Shown here: positions 16,153 through 24,848 of the stretch, piece after piece
How positions within the stretch are numbered: the first letter of the stretch is position 1
How the letters are laid out: each line of letters begins with the position of its first letter
Origin: Polaromonas sp. SP1
GTDB taxonomy: Bacteria; Pseudomonadota; Gammaproteobacteria; Burkholderiales; Burkholderiaceae_C
Direction of reading: 5' to 3'
DNA length: 64,000 nucleotides
NCBI RefSeq assembly: GCF_003711205.1
Contig: NZ_CP031013.1
Span: 3,328,501-3,392,500 of the forward strand
The notes under the pieces: generated by a model
Seen by the model: only the letters and a program-made list of their open reading frames with translations
Database searches by the model: none
What the model was told of the DNA's origin: nothing
Position numbers and translations under genes: made by a program

Positions 16153-16752
16153 ATGTCTGCGCAACAATCCGTTTTGCTGATTGCCGGCAGCCCGTCCGAG
16201 CAGTCGCGCTCGTCGGCGCTGCTGGACTCGATCAGCCACAGGCTGGCCCTTCGCGGCGGCCTGTCGGTTGAGCGGCTCAACATCCGTGAACTACCGGCCC
16301 AGGCATTGCTGCTGGCCGAATGGAACCACCCGGCCATCGTCAAGGCGATTGACCAGATCGCGCGGGCCAAGGCCGTTGTGGTGGCTACGCCGGTTTACAA
16401 GGCGGCCTACAGCGGCCTGCTCAAGGTGCTGCTCGATCTGCTGCCGCAAAGCGCACTCAAAGAAAAAACCGTGCTGCCGCTGGCCACGGGCGGCAGCCCG
16501 CACCACATGCTGGCGCTCGACTACGCCTTGCGCCCGGTGCTGCAGGCGCTGGCCGCCCGCCACATCCTGCCCGGCGTTTACGCCACCGATTCCCAAGTGC
16601 CGCAGGCGGCCGACAAGCGTTATGACGTCGGCCCCGAGATCACCGTGCGGCTGGACGACGCGGTGCTCACGCTGCTGGCCGAAACCTTTCGCCAGCCGGC
16701 CACCACCGGTTTTGAGCCGGTGCATTTTTCGCGGGTGCGATGTAGCGTTTAA
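16153..16752 (+). CDS. ssuE: NADPH-dependent FMN reductase for alkanesulfonate use
   Basis: A 199-residue flavodoxin-fold reductase that supplies FMNH2 to SsuD. The N-terminal LLIAGSPSEQSRSSALLD is the FMN phosphate-binding loop and the later VVATPVYKAAYSGLLKVLLD matches SsuE. The C-terminal region with LATGGSPHHMLALDYALRPVL is also typical. It opens the ssu operon and lies 146 bases before the first ssuA-like gene. The ribosome site is weak (GGGAAAAATTAAATA before ATG). Confidence 0.93.
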   Translation: MSAQQSVLLIAGSPSEQSRSSALLDSISHRLALRGGLSVERLNIRELPAQALLLAEWNHPAIVKAIDQIARAKAVVVATPVYKAAYSGLLKVLLDLLPQSALKEKTVLPLATGGSPHHMLALDYALRPVLQALAARHILPGVYATDSQVPQAADKRYDVGPEITVRLDDAVLTLLAETFRQPATTGFEPVHFSRVRCSV

Positions 16753-16898
16753 CGCCGCGCCAGGCGGCAGGCCTGATTGGCTGTAGCCGCACCAGATATC
16801 CCTGAACGCAGATTTTGAAACCGCCTCGCAGGCGGCCGGGGAGAGGCTTTGCCCATGACGGCCCAGCCACCCGGAAGACCACCAAAAAGGACAAGACC

Positions 16899-17945
16899 AT
16901 GACCATCGCATCCGACTATCCGTCGAACATTGAACCCAGTTTTTCATCCGGCATTCCAGATCGGCCAAAACACAAGGCGCGCATCTGGTTCGACCTCATC
17001 CTGAGCCTAGTACTCGTCGGCCTGCTGGCCGGCGTCATCACCCTGCTGACCCTGCCTGTGGCGCACGCACAAGACAAGGTCGAGTTGCGCATCGGCTACC
17101 AGAAGTCCGCAAGCCTCTTTGTGCTGCAAAAAGCCCAGGGCACGCTGGAAAAACGTTTGCAGCCGCTCAACGCCACCGTGAAGTGGGTGGAGTTCCCGGC
17201 CGGCCCGCAGCTGCTCGAAGGCCTGAACCTCGGCGCCGTCGACGTGGGCTATGTGGGTGAAGCACCGCCGATTTTTGCGCAGGCCGCGGGTGCCAAATTT
17301 GCCTACATCGGCTACGACCCGGCCGCGCCTGAGGCCGAGGCCATCGTGGTGCCCAAAGACTCCACCATCAAGTCCGTGGCCGAGCTCAAGGGCAAAAAAG
17401 TCGTGCTTAACAAAGGCAGCAATGTTCACTACCTGCTGGTCAAGCTGCTGGAGAAAAACAAGCTCAAGCTCAGCGACATCCAGGTCGTCTACTTGGCCCC
17501 GGCCGATGCACGCGCGGCCTTTGAAAGCAAAAACGTCGACGCCTGGGTGATCTGGGACCCGTTCACCGCCGCCGCTGAAAAAGCCATTGGCGCCCGCGTG
17601 TTGGCCGACGGCACCGGCGTGGTCAACAACTACCAGTATTACCTGGCCGAGCGCAACTTCGTGAACAAGAACCCCAAAGTCATCCAGGCGCTGTTTGACG
17701 ACTCGGTGGAGCGGGGCGTCTGGCTCAAGGCCAACATCAAGAAGGCCGCCGAGCTGATCGCGCCGCTGCAAAGCCTGCCGGTCGATGTGGTGGAGCTCAG
17801 CCTCAAGCGTTACGAATTCAACGTCAAGCCGGTGCCGGCCAGCGTGATCGCCGACCAGCAAAAACTGGCCGACACCTTCTTTGAGTTGAAGCTGATCCCC
17901 AAGGCCATTGTTGTCAGCGACGCCGCCTACAAGCCGGCCCCCTGA
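16899..17945 (+). CDS. ssuA: Aliphatic sulfonate ABC transporter substrate-binding protein, paralogue 1
   Basis: A 348-residue periplasmic sulfonate receptor of the SsuA/NitT-TauT family: ELRIGYQKSASLFVLQKAQG, WVEFPAGPQLLEGLNLGAVD and YLAPADARAAFESKNVDAW. The ATG at 16899 has an AAGGA ribosome site. The signal peptide hydrophobic core starts only near residue 33, after a hydrophilic cytoplasmic leader of about 30 residues, which is longer than normal. An upstream ATG at 16815 would make it longer still. It is followed 22 bases later by a second receptor of the same family, so one importer appears to be served by two binding proteins. Confidence 0.9.
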   Translation: MTIASDYPSNIEPSFSSGIPDRPKHKARIWFDLILSLVLVGLLAGVITLLTLPVAHAQDKVELRIGYQKSASLFVLQKAQGTLEKRLQPLNATVKWVEFPAGPQLLEGLNLGAVDVGYVGEAPPIFAQAAGAKFAYIGYDPAAPEAEAIVVPKDSTIKSVAELKGKKVVLNKGSNVHYLLVKLLEKNKLKLSDIQVVYLAPADARAAFESKNVDAWVIWDPFTAAAEKAIGARVLADGTGVVNNYQYYLAERNFVNKNPKVIQALFDDSVERGVWLKANIKKAAELIAPLQSLPVDVVELSLKRYEFNVKPVPASVIADQQKLADTFFELKLIPKAIVVSDAAYKPAP

Positions 17946-17967
17946 TTGCCACTAAAGGAATCACACC

Positions 17968-18981
17968 ATGAACACCATCACACCGCTGCAATTGCGCCGC
18001 CGCTTCCTCAAGATCGTCGCCACCACGGCATCGCTGTGGGGCTTGGGCCTCAAGGACGCAAGTGCCCAGTCCGCCGCCGGTAAAACGGAGAAAGCCCCCG
18101 AGCAACTGCGCATCGGCTACCAGAAGTCCGCCGTCAACCTCGTCGTGCTCAAGCAAAAAAGCGTGCTCGAAAAGCGCTTTCCCAACACCAAAATCGTCTG
18201 GGCCGAGTTTCCCGCCGGGCCGCAGTTGCTCGAAGCACTGGCCGTGGGCAGCCTGGAGTTCGGCCTCACCGGCGATTCGCCGCCCGTGTTTGCGCAGGCC
18301 GCCGGCAAAGACCTGGTCTACGTCGGCGTCGAGCCGCCCAAGCCTGACAGCTCGGCCGTCCTGGTGCTGGGCGATTCGCCCATCCGCAGCCTGGCCGACC
18401 TCAAGGGCAAAAAGATTGCGCTGCAAAAAGGCTCGAGCGCGCACTACCTGCTGGTGCGCGCGGTCGACAAGGCCGGCCTGAAGTGGGACGACATCCAGCC
18501 CATCTACCTGGCGCCTGCCGATGCGCGCGCCGCCTTTGAGCGCAAGAGCGTCGACGCCTGGGCCATCTGGGACCCGTTCTACGCCGCCATTGAACTGGCC
18601 ATCAAGCCGCGCGTGCTGGCCACCGGCCGTGATCTCTCGAGCAACAACTCGTTCTATCTCGCATCGCGGCCCTTTGCCACCCAGCACGGGCAAACGCTGG
18701 CCGCGCTGTTTGAAGAGCTGACACGCGCCGATGCGCTGGTGCAAAGCGACCGCAAGCAGGCCATCAAGCTGGTGTCTGACTTCAGCGGCCTGGATGCCGG
18801 TGTGGTGAGCCTTTTTATCCAGCGCCGGCCGGTGTCGCCTGTCGGCCCGCTTAACGCCGCTGCAATCGCCGACCAGCAGCGCGTGGCCGATGCTTTTTTG
18901 CGCCTGGGATTGATCCCGCGCGCAGTCAAGGTCGCCGACATAGTCTGGCGGCCGGAAGCCACACAAGTGGCGCGCAACTAA
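17968..18981 (+). CDS. ssuA: Aliphatic sulfonate ABC transporter substrate-binding protein, paralogue 2 (Tat signal)
   Basis: A 337-residue receptor similar in sequence to its upstream neighbour (LRIGYQKSAVNLVVLKQK, WAEFPAGPQLLEALAVGSLEFGLTGDSPP, YLAPADARAAFERKSVDAW). Its N-terminus LQLRRRFLKIVATTAS contains RRRFLK, a good twin-arginine motif, whereas paralogue 1 has a Sec-type signal. The two may therefore be exported by different routes. It lies 39 bases before ssuD. Duplication probably broadened the range of sulfonates captured, which is an inference. Confidence 0.92.
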   Translation: MNTITPLQLRRRFLKIVATTASLWGLGLKDASAQSAAGKTEKAPEQLRIGYQKSAVNLVVLKQKSVLEKRFPNTKIVWAEFPAGPQLLEALAVGSLEFGLTGDSPPVFAQAAGKDLVYVGVEPPKPDSSAVLVLGDSPIRSLADLKGKKIALQKGSSAHYLLVRAVDKAGLKWDDIQPIYLAPADARAAFERKSVDAWAIWDPFYAAIELAIKPRVLATGRDLSSNNSFYLASRPFATQHGQTLAALFEELTRADALVQSDRKQAIKLVSDFSGLDAGVVSLFIQRRPVSPVGPLNAAAIADQQRVADAFLRLGLIPRAVKVADIVWRPEATQVARN

Positions 18982-19020
18982 CACCACCCACCCATCCACG
19001 GCACAACACAGGAGTTTTTC

Positions 19021-20184
19021 ATGCAGGTTTTCTGGTTCATCCCCACCCACGGCGACAGCCGCTACCTCGGCACGGGCGAGGGTGCCCGTGAGGTCAACCA
19101 CGACTACCTCAAGCAGGTCGCCCAGGCGGCAGACACGCTGGGCTATGAGGGCGTGCTGATTCCCACCGGCCGCTCTTGCGAAGACCCCTGGGTGGTCGCC
19201 TCCAGCCTGCTGCCCGTCACCAGGAACCTCAAGTTTCTGGTGGCCGTGCGGCCCGGCCTGCACCAGCCCAGCCTGGCCGCGCGCATGGCCGCCACCTTTG
19301 ACCGGCTTTCGGGCGGGCGCCTGCTGATCAACCTCGTCACCGGTGGCGACCAGACCGAGCTGGAAGGCGATGGCGTTTACCTCGACCATGCACAGCGCTA
19401 TGAACAATCGGCCGAGTTCATCCGCATCTGGCGCGAGATCATTGCGCGCAGCCATACGGGCGAAAGCTACGACTACAAAGGCCAGCACCTGAGCGTGAAG
19501 GGCGCCAAGCTGCTTTACCCCTCGGTGCAAAAACCGTATCCGCCGGTGTACTTCGGCGGCTCCTCGGCTGCCGCGCACGACCTGGCTGCCGAGCAGGTCG
19601 ACACCTACCTGACTTGGGGAGAGCCCCCCGCCGAAGTCGCCAAAAAAGTCGCCGATGTACGGGCACGCGCCGCCAAGCACGGCCGCACCGTCAGGTTCGG
19701 CATCCGTCTGCACGTCATCGTGCGCGAGACCGACGACGAGGCATGGCGCGCCGCCGAAAGCCTGATCAGCAAGCTGGACGACGACACCGTGGGCCGCGCG
19801 CAAGCCGCGTTCTCGCGCATGGATTCGGAAGGCCAGCGCCGCATGGCCGCGCTGCATGCGGGTGGTGGCAAACGCACGCGGGCCGAGCTTGAGATCAGCC
19901 CTAATCTCTGGGCCGGCGTTGGGCTGGTGCGTGGCGGTGCCGGCACAGCGCTCGTCGGTGACCCGAAAACCGTCGCCGCCCGCATCGAGGAATACGCCGC
20001 GCTGGGCCTGGACACCTTTGTGCTCTCGGGCTACCCGCACCTCGAAGAGGCCTACCGCTTTGCCGAGCTGGTGTTCCCGCTGCTGCCGCGCAAGCTGCGC
20101 CAGAAGCTCTCTGGCCAGGTTCTGAACGGCCCCTTCGGCGAAGTCGTGGCCAATGAGTATTTGCCGCGCGTTTCGCAAAGCTGA
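19021..20184 (+). CDS. ssuD: FMNH2-dependent alkanesulfonate monooxygenase
   Basis: A 387-residue luciferase-like monooxygenase that cleaves C1-C14 alkanesulfonates to an aldehyde and sulfite using FMNH2 from SsuE and O2. The N-terminal [17 protein letters not shown], the [17 protein letters not shown] segment and the [29 protein letters not shown] flavin region match SsuD over the full length. A GGAG ribosome site precedes the ATG. The sulfite produced would enter the CysI reaction encoded elsewhere in the window. Confidence 0.96.
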   Translation: MQVFWFIPTHGDSRYLGTGEGAREVNHDYLKQVAQAADTLGYEGVLIPTGRSCEDPWVVASSLLPVTRNLKFLVAVRPGLHQPSLAARMAATFDRLSGGRLLINLVTGGDQTELEGDGVYLDHAQRYEQSAEFIRIWREIIARSHTGESYDYKGQHLSVKGAKLLYPSVQKPYPPVYFGGSSAAAHDLAAEQVDTYLTWGEPPAEVAKKVADVRARAAKHGRTVRFGIRLHVIVRETDDEAWRAAESLISKLDDDTVGRAQAAFSRMDSEGQRRMAALHAGGGKRTRAELEISPNLWAGVGLVRGGAGTALVGDPKTVAARIEEYAALGLDTFVLSGYPHLEEAYRFAELVFPLLPRKLRQKLSGQVLNGPFGEVVANEYLPRVSQS

Positions 20185-20214
20185 ACTCCACTACAACGGA
20201 ACAAAGGACTTCCC

Positions 20215-21102
20215 ATGACTGAACAGGTTCGTGAACTGCAGGTCACGCCGTTGCCCGATGCGGTCGATGCGCCGGGGCTGGGCTTTTTGCCGCTCGGCAA
20301 TGTCGGGCCTTCCCAGACTGCGGCCTTTCTGCGCGACATGGGCCAGCGGCTGCTGCCCTGGGTGGTGCCTGTCGGCCTGATCGCGCTCTGGCAGATTGCC
20401 TCGTCACTGGGCTGGCTGTCGACGCGGGTCTTGCCCGCGCCTTCCGAAGTCCTCAAGGCCGCGTGGACGCTGGCCGTCTCTGGCGAGCTGTGGACGCATG
20501 TGAAGGTCAGCGCCGGGCGAGCGCTGGCGGGCCTGGCCATAGGCGGCGGCCTGGGGCTGGTGTTGGGGCTGCTGACGGGCTCGGTCAGGTTTCTGGAGAC
20601 CTTGCTGGACTCGACCATCCAGATGGTGCGCAACATCCCCGCGCTGGCGCTGATTCCGCTGGTGATCCTCTGGTTTGGCATTGACGAAACCGCCAAGCTC
20701 TTTTTGATCTCGGTGTCGGTCTTCTTCCCGATCTACATCAACACCTTTCACGGCATCCGCAATGTGGATCCGGGCCTGATCGAGATGGGCCGCACCTACG
20801 GCCTCACGCGCTGGCAGCTGTACCGCGAGGTCATCCTGCCCGGCGCACTCTCGTCCATCCTCGTGGGCCTGCGTTTTTCGCTGGGGCTGATGTGGGTCAT
20901 CCTGATCGTGGCGGAGACCATTTCGGCGCAGTCCGGCATCGGCTACCTGACGATGAATGCGCGTGAGTTTTTGCAGACTGACGTGGTGCTGGTCGGCATC
21001 CTGCTGTATGCCTTGCTGGGCAAGCTGGCCGACGTGTTTGCGCGGGGCCTGGAGCGCTACTGGCTGCGCTGGCATCCCGGCTATCAATCGGTTGCTGCCT
21101 GA
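20215..21102 (+). CDS. ssuC: Sulfonate ABC transporter permease
   Basis: A 295-residue inner-membrane permease with six predicted segments. The cytoplasmic EAA loop GLTRWQLYREVILPGA, where the ATPase docks, is clear in the second half. The N-terminus carries about 35 hydrophilic residues before the first segment. It follows ssuD after 30 bases with an AAAGGA ribosome site and precedes ssuB by nine bases, in the standard ssuDCB order. Together with SsuB and the two receptors it should import aliphatic sulfonates during sulfate limitation. Confidence 0.94.
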   Translation: MTEQVRELQVTPLPDAVDAPGLGFLPLGNVGPSQTAAFLRDMGQRLLPWVVPVGLIALWQIASSLGWLSTRVLPAPSEVLKAAWTLAVSGELWTHVKVSAGRALAGLAIGGGLGLVLGLLTGSVRFLETLLDSTIQMVRNIPALALIPLVILWFGIDETAKLFLISVSVFFPIYINTFHGIRNVDPGLIEMGRTYGLTRWQLYREVILPGALSSILVGLRFSLGLMWVILIVAETISAQSGIGYLTMNAREFLQTDVVLVGILLYALLGKLADVFARGLERYWLRWHPGYQSVAA

Positions 21103-21111
21103 GGACGCACT

Positions 21112-22038
21112 ATGAGCATCGAAATCAATCCCCCCAAGACCCGGTTTTCCTCCGTTCGTCCTGAGCTTGTCGAAGGACTTTCCCCGGCTTCGCCCGTTCG
21201 CCAGGCTCAGGACCGGCCAAGCTCAGCCCGAACGGATGGGGGCGAACCCAACCGCGGCGTGCGCCTTGAAATCCGCGGTCTGTCCAAACGCTACGGCCAG
21301 CGCCAGGTGCTGCAGCACACCGAGCTCGTCATCGAGCCCGGCGAGTTTGTCGCCATCGTCGGCCGCAGCGGCTGCGGCAAATCCACTTTGCTGCGCCTGG
21401 TGGCAGGCCTGGAAGCCGCCACGCAAGGCAGCATCCGGCTGGACGGGCAGGACGTGACCGGCCTGCGCGAAGACACCCGCATCATGTTTCAGGATTCGCG
21501 GCTCTTGCCATGGCGCCGCGTGATCGACAACGTGGCGCTGGGCCTGGCCCGCGGTGCGCATGCCGCGGCGGCCAATGTGCTGGCGCAGGTCGGTTTGGCG
21601 GACCGCCAGCCCGACTGGCCGGCGCGCCTGTCGGGCGGGCAGCGCCAGCGCGTGTCGCTGGCCCGGGCCCTCGTGCACAACCCGCGCCTCTTGCTGCTCG
21701 ACGAGCCGCTGGGCGCGCTGGACGCACTGACCCGCATCGAGATGCACCAGTTGATTGAGGGCCTGTGGCAGCGCAACGGTTTTACCGCCTTGCTCGTCAC
21801 GCACGATGTGCAGGAAGCCGTGGCGCTGGCCGACCGCGTGATCCTGATCGAAGACGGCCGCATTGCGCTGGACGAGCGGGTGAACATCGCCCGGCCGCGT
21901 GAGCGCAGCGACCCGCTGTTCGGCCAGATCGAAAAGAAGATCCTCGACCGCGTGCTCCAGCAGCCCGGTGACGTTGCCCCTTCCACCGAGCCCGTGTGGC
22001 CGGGCACGCCTGCGCATGGCCTGCGCTGGGCGGTCTGA
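21112..22038 (+). CDS. ssuB: Sulfonate ABC transporter ATP-binding protein with repeat-derived N-terminal insert
   Basis: A 308-residue ABC ATPase driving sulfonate import. Walker A is GRSGCGKS (residues 84-91), the signature [15 protein letters not shown] lies near 172, and Walker [13 protein letters not shown] follows. Before the ABC domain (from about residue 50) sit some 35 residues including SVRPELVEG and QAQDRP. These are translations of a REP-type inverted repeat also found at 24.75 and 43.45 kb. The insert keeps the frame and stays outside the nucleotide-binding fold, so the enzyme is probably still functional. It ends the core of the operon, 54 bases before the TOBE protein gene. Confidence 0.94.
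   Translation: MSIEINPPKTRFSSVRPELVEGLSPASPVRQAQDRPSSARTDGGEPNRGVRLEIRGLSKRYGQRQVLQHTELVIEPGEFVAIVGRSGCGKSTLLRLVAGLEAATQGSIRLDGQDVTGLREDTRIMFQDSRLLPWRRVIDNVALGLARGAHAAAANVLAQVGLADRQPDWPARLSGGQRQRVSLARALVHNPRLLLLDEPLGALDALTRIEMHQLIEGLWQRNGFTALLVTHDVQEAVALADRVILIEDGRIALDERVNIARPRERSDPLFGQIEKKILDRVLQQPGDVAPSTEPVWPGTPAHGLRWAV
21152..21236. repeat. REP-type inverted repeat, copy A (in frame within ssuB)
   Basis: CCGTTCGTCCTGAGCTTGTC on the left and GCTCAGCCCGAACGG on the right form an imperfect inverted pair, translated as part of SsuB. The same core is present at 24756-24806 and 43448-43540. The length allows readthrough without a frameshift. Confidence 0.85.
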
Positions 22039-22092
22039 ACCCTGCCTTCCAATTTTCAAACCCGTTTTTTAACCAAGCTCCAGGAGAACCCC

Positions 22093-22308
22093 ATGTCCAT
22101 CCAAGCCATCAATGTCCGCAACCAGTTCCGCGGCAAGGTCAAAGAAATCATCCGCGGCGACGTGGTGTCCGAGCTCGACGTCGAAACGCCCTGGGGCATC
22201 GTGACCTCGGTCATCACCACGCGCTCCATCGACCAGCTTGAGCTGGTGGTAGGCAGCGACGTGGTGGCGCTGGTGAAGTCGACTGAAGTGTCGATCGCCA
22301 AGCTGTAA
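22093..22308 (+). CDS. TOBE-domain molybdopterin/molybdate-binding small protein (Mop-like)
   Basis: A 71-residue single TOBE domain (MSIQAINVRNQFRGKVKEI, then TSVITTRSIDQLELVVGSDVVALVKSTEVSIA), the length of molbindins that store molybdate or other oxyanions as hexamers. The GGAG ribosome site lies at good spacing before the ATG. It is the last gene of the ssu operon. Ssu operons of Pseudomonas and Burkholderia often end in such a gene (sometimes called ssuF), so a sulfonate-linked role is likely, but the ligand is unknown. Confidence 0.88.
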   Translation: MSIQAINVRNQFRGKVKEIIRGDVVSELDVETPWGIVTSVITTRSIDQLELVVGSDVVALVKSTEVSIAKL

Positions 22309-22340
22309 TTGACGGCCGGCCAGGCTCTGCGGGCTTCAGG

Positions 22341-22407
22341 AATTTCTTAAGTAAAAAAGGCCTGAAACCCTTTTTCCGTCTGCACTTACAGCTATCAAAA
22401 ATATAGC
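22341..22407 (-). repeat. Interspersed GCTAT-N7-ATAGC element, copy 3
   Basis: The element runs leftward from GCTAT-N7-ATAGC at 22391-22407 to a tail with CTTAAGAAATT at its far end, passing AGGCC next to a run of T. Internal AAAAAGG/CCTTTTT arms form a terminator-like hairpin. It occupies the convergent gap between the TOBE gene and the Bug receptor gene. Confidence 0.8.
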
Positions 22408-22423
22408 AAACCCGGCGAAGCTG

Positions 22424-23440
22424 CTACTGCAGCTCCACGCCGGCCTTCTTCACCAGCCGGGCGTACTTCACCATCTCCGTGCGAAAGAACTGCGCGGCAG
22501 CCTCGGGCGTGCCGGGGTTGATGGTGTTGCCCTGTTTGGCCATGGCTTCCTTCACTTCGGGCGTGGCGTAGGCCGCGGCCACGGCGGCCTGGATGCGCCT
22601 GGCTTCGGCCAGCGGCAGCTTGGCCGGGCCGATCACGGCAAACCAGCCTTCGATGTTGTAGTTGGGCAGGCCTTGTTCGGCGATGGTCGGGATCTCGGGC
22701 GCGGCCGCCACGCGCGCCGCGCTGCCCACGCCGATGGCGCGCAGTGCGCCGCTCTTCAAATGCGCCTGCACGGAGGGCAGCGACAGCACGCCAATCTCCA
22801 CCTGGCCGCCAATCAGGTCGGTCACCATGGGGCCCACGCCCTTGTAGGGGATGTGTTTGACCTTGACCTGCGCTTCTTCCATGAACATCTCGGTCGCCAG
22901 GTGCAGGATGGTGCCGTTGCCGGACGAGGCGTAGTTGTAGCTGTCCGGCTTGGCCTTGAGCTGCGCGACAAGGTCCTTCACGTTGGTTGCCGACACTTTG
23001 GCCGGGTTGACCACCAGCACAAACGGCGTGCTGCCCAGCACGGTGATGGGCGTGATGTCGTTGATCGGGTCAAACGGCAGCGACTTGTAGACGCTGGGGT
23101 AGACGACGTGGTTGTTGGACACCACGCTGAGCGTCATGCCGTCCGGTGCTGATTTGACCAGCGCCGAGGTGCCGACGATGCCGCCGGCGCCGGGCTGGTT
23201 TTCAATCACCACCGGATGGCCGAGGGTCTTGCCCAGGGCGGCGCCGGCGGCGCGAACAATGGTGTCGACGCCTGAACCTGCGCCCACCGGCAGGATGAAA
23301 CGCACGGCGCGCTCGCTGGTTTGCGCCAGCAGGCTGAGCGGCGAGCTGATCAGGCCGCTGCCGAGGAGCAGGGCGCCCAGGCCGCGCAGGGTGTGGCGGC
23401 GGTTGGTGTGTGTAGGTGCTTGATGTGTTGTGGGGGTCAT
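22424..23440 (-). CDS. Bug-family tripartite tricarboxylate transporter receptor
   Basis: A 338-residue periplasmic binding protein of the Bug/TctC family, greatly expanded in Burkholderiales. The signal peptide is followed by RAVRFILPVGAGSGVDTIVRAAG, the PGAGGIVGTSALVKSAPDG ligand loop and IPYKGVGPMVTDLIGGQVEIG. Bug receptors bind carboxylates of many kinds. No membrane components adjoin it, as is usual. It lies 46 bases downstream of the CaiB gene, suggesting that the receptor captures the acid which the CoA-transferase and lyase then process. Confidence 0.92.
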   Translation of the reverse strand: MTPTTHQAPTHTNRRHTLRGLGALLLGSGLISSPLSLLAQTSERAVRFILPVGAGSGVDTIVRAAGAALGKTLGHPVVIENQPGAGGIVGTSALVKSAPDGMTLSVVSNNHVVYPSVYKSLPFDPINDITPITVLGSTPFVLVVNPAKVSATNVKDLVAQLKAKPDSYNYASSGNGTILHLATEMFMEEAQVKVKHIPYKGVGPMVTDLIGGQVEIGVLSLPSVQAHLKSGALRAIGVGSAARVAAAPEIPTIAEQGLPNYNIEGWFAVIGPAKLPLAEARRIQAAVAAAYATPEVKEAMAKQGNTINPGTPEAAAQFFRTEMVKYARLVKKAGVELQ

Positions 23441-23486
23441 GCTTGTCTCCGGTTTTATGTTTTTGTTCAGTTCAACTTAGCTCAGG

Positions 23487-24689
23487 TCAACTCACAACGG
23501 CCTGCTGGTGCAGCCGCTCGATTTCGCCTGCACCGTAGCCCAGTTCGGCCAGCAGTTCGGCGGTGTGTTCGCCCAGCGTGGGCGGGTCCAGCCGCACGCC
23601 CAGGCGCTGGCCGTCCATGGTGAAGGGGCACAGCGTGGTGCGCGCGGTTTCGCCGGCGCGCGCGCCATCGGGCAGGGTGATCTCGGCCAGCCCGCCGGTG
23701 GCCAGCAGGTGCTCGTCGTCGTACAGCTCTTCGGGCCTGCGGATGGGGGCGAACGGCAGGCCGGCTTTTTCAAACAGCGCGGCCAGTTCTTCCGCGCTGC
23801 GCAGCGCCAGGCGCTCACGCAGTATCGGCATCAGCGTGGGGCGCTCGGTCACGCGCGCGTTGTTGCTGGCGTAACGCACGTCGCCCCTGAGGTCGTCAAA
23901 ACCCAGCACCTGGCAGAAGGTGGCCCATTGCCCGTCGCTGACGGCCGCCAGGAAGATCTGCTCGCCGTCTTTGACGGTGAACACGTCGTACACCGCCCAG
24001 GCTGAAATACGGTCCGGCATGGGCGCGGCGGGCCGGCCGGTGATGGCGTACTGCAGCATGTGCTGGCCGACCAGGAAGACGTTGTTCTCAAATAAGGCCG
24101 ACTGCACCTCCATGCCTTTGCCGGTGATGCCGCGCTGGATCAGCGCGCCCATCACCGCGATGGCGCCGAACATGCCTCCCATGATGTCGTTCACGCTGCT
24201 GCCGGCGCGCAGCGGGTCGCCGGGCCGGCCTGTCATGTAGGCCAGGCCGCCCATCATCTGCACCACTTCGTCCAGCGCAGTGCGGTGGTCGTACGGGCCG
24301 GGCAAAAAGCCTTTGTGGCTGGCGTAGATGAGGCGCGGGTTGGCGGCGCTGAGCGAGGCGTAGTCCAGGCCGTACTTGGCCATGGTGCCGGGCTTGAAGT
24401 TTTCGATGACCACGTCGGCGCCGGCGCACAGCTTGCGCGCCACGGCGGCGCCGGCTTCGTCGAGCAGGTTGATGCCCATGCTTTTTTTGTTGCGGTTAAA
24501 CAGCGGGAAAAAGCCCGCGCCCGCGCCCAGCAGGTGGCGCGTGCGGTCGCCGCCCGTGGGCTCGACCTTGATGACCTCGGCGCCCATGTCGGCCAGCACC
24601 ATGCCGCAGGTGGGGCCCATGACCATGTGGGTGAATTCCACGACGCGAAGGCCGGCCAGGGGCTGGGGAGGGTTTGGTTTGTCTTGCAT
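23487..24689 (-). CDS. CaiB/BaiF family class III CoA-transferase
   Basis: A 400-residue CoA-transferase. Family marks include LRVVEFTHMVMGPTCGMVLADMGAEVIKVE at the N-terminus with the catalytic-side segments NRNKKSMGINL and DVVIENFKPGTMAKYGLDY, and HCALDEVVQMMGG-like sequence near the middle. Such enzymes move CoA between carboxylic acids, for example formyl, carnitine, mesaconate or citramalate derivatives. The linked lyase gene suggests a dicarboxylic or branched acid that is activated and then cleaved. The substrate cannot be named from sequence. Confidence 0.92.
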   Translation of the reverse strand: MQDKPNPPQPLAGLRVVEFTHMVMGPTCGMVLADMGAEVIKVEPTGGDRTRHLLGAGAGFFPLFNRNKKSMGINLLDEAGAAVARKLCAGADVVIENFKPGTMAKYGLDYASLSAANPRLIYASHKGFLPGPYDHRTALDEVVQMMGGLAYMTGRPGDPLRAGSSVNDIMGGMFGAIAVMGALIQRGITGKGMEVQSALFENNVFLVGQHMLQYAITGRPAAPMPDRISAWAVYDVFTVKDGEQIFLAAVSDGQWATFCQVLGFDDLRGDVRYASNNARVTERPTLMPILRERLALRSAEELAALFEKAGLPFAPIRRPEELYDDEHLLATGGLAEITLPDGARAGETARTTLCPFTMDGQRLGVRLDPPTLGEHTAELLAELGYGAGEIERLHQQAVVS

Positions 24690-24755
24690 GCTTTTTGATC
24701 AGGAAAGAGATGTCGCCGGTGTGTTCGTTGATGGATCCGGCCAGTGAAATTTGAA

Positions 24756-24806
24756 CCGTTCGCCCTGAGCCTGTCGAAGGGCTTCGACAAGCTCAGCCCG
24801 AACGGA
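24756..24806. repeat. REP-type inverted repeat, copy B
   Basis: A compact, nearly perfect palindrome: CCGTTCGCCCTGAGCCTGTC, then GAAGGGCTTC, then GACAAGCTCAGCCCGAACGG. It lies in the 159-base gap between the CaiB and lyase genes and may form a strong hairpin in the operon mRNA. Confidence 0.9.
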
Positions 24807-24848
24807 TATTGGGTTCAGGGCCAATGGTTCAAGCTTCATCGGATTGGA

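Noticed and set aside
17914..20178. Very long minus-strand open frame across ssuA paralogue 2 and ssuD
   Set aside because: It is a shadow of two well-recognised rightward genes and crosses their intergenic gap; the translation has no family motif.
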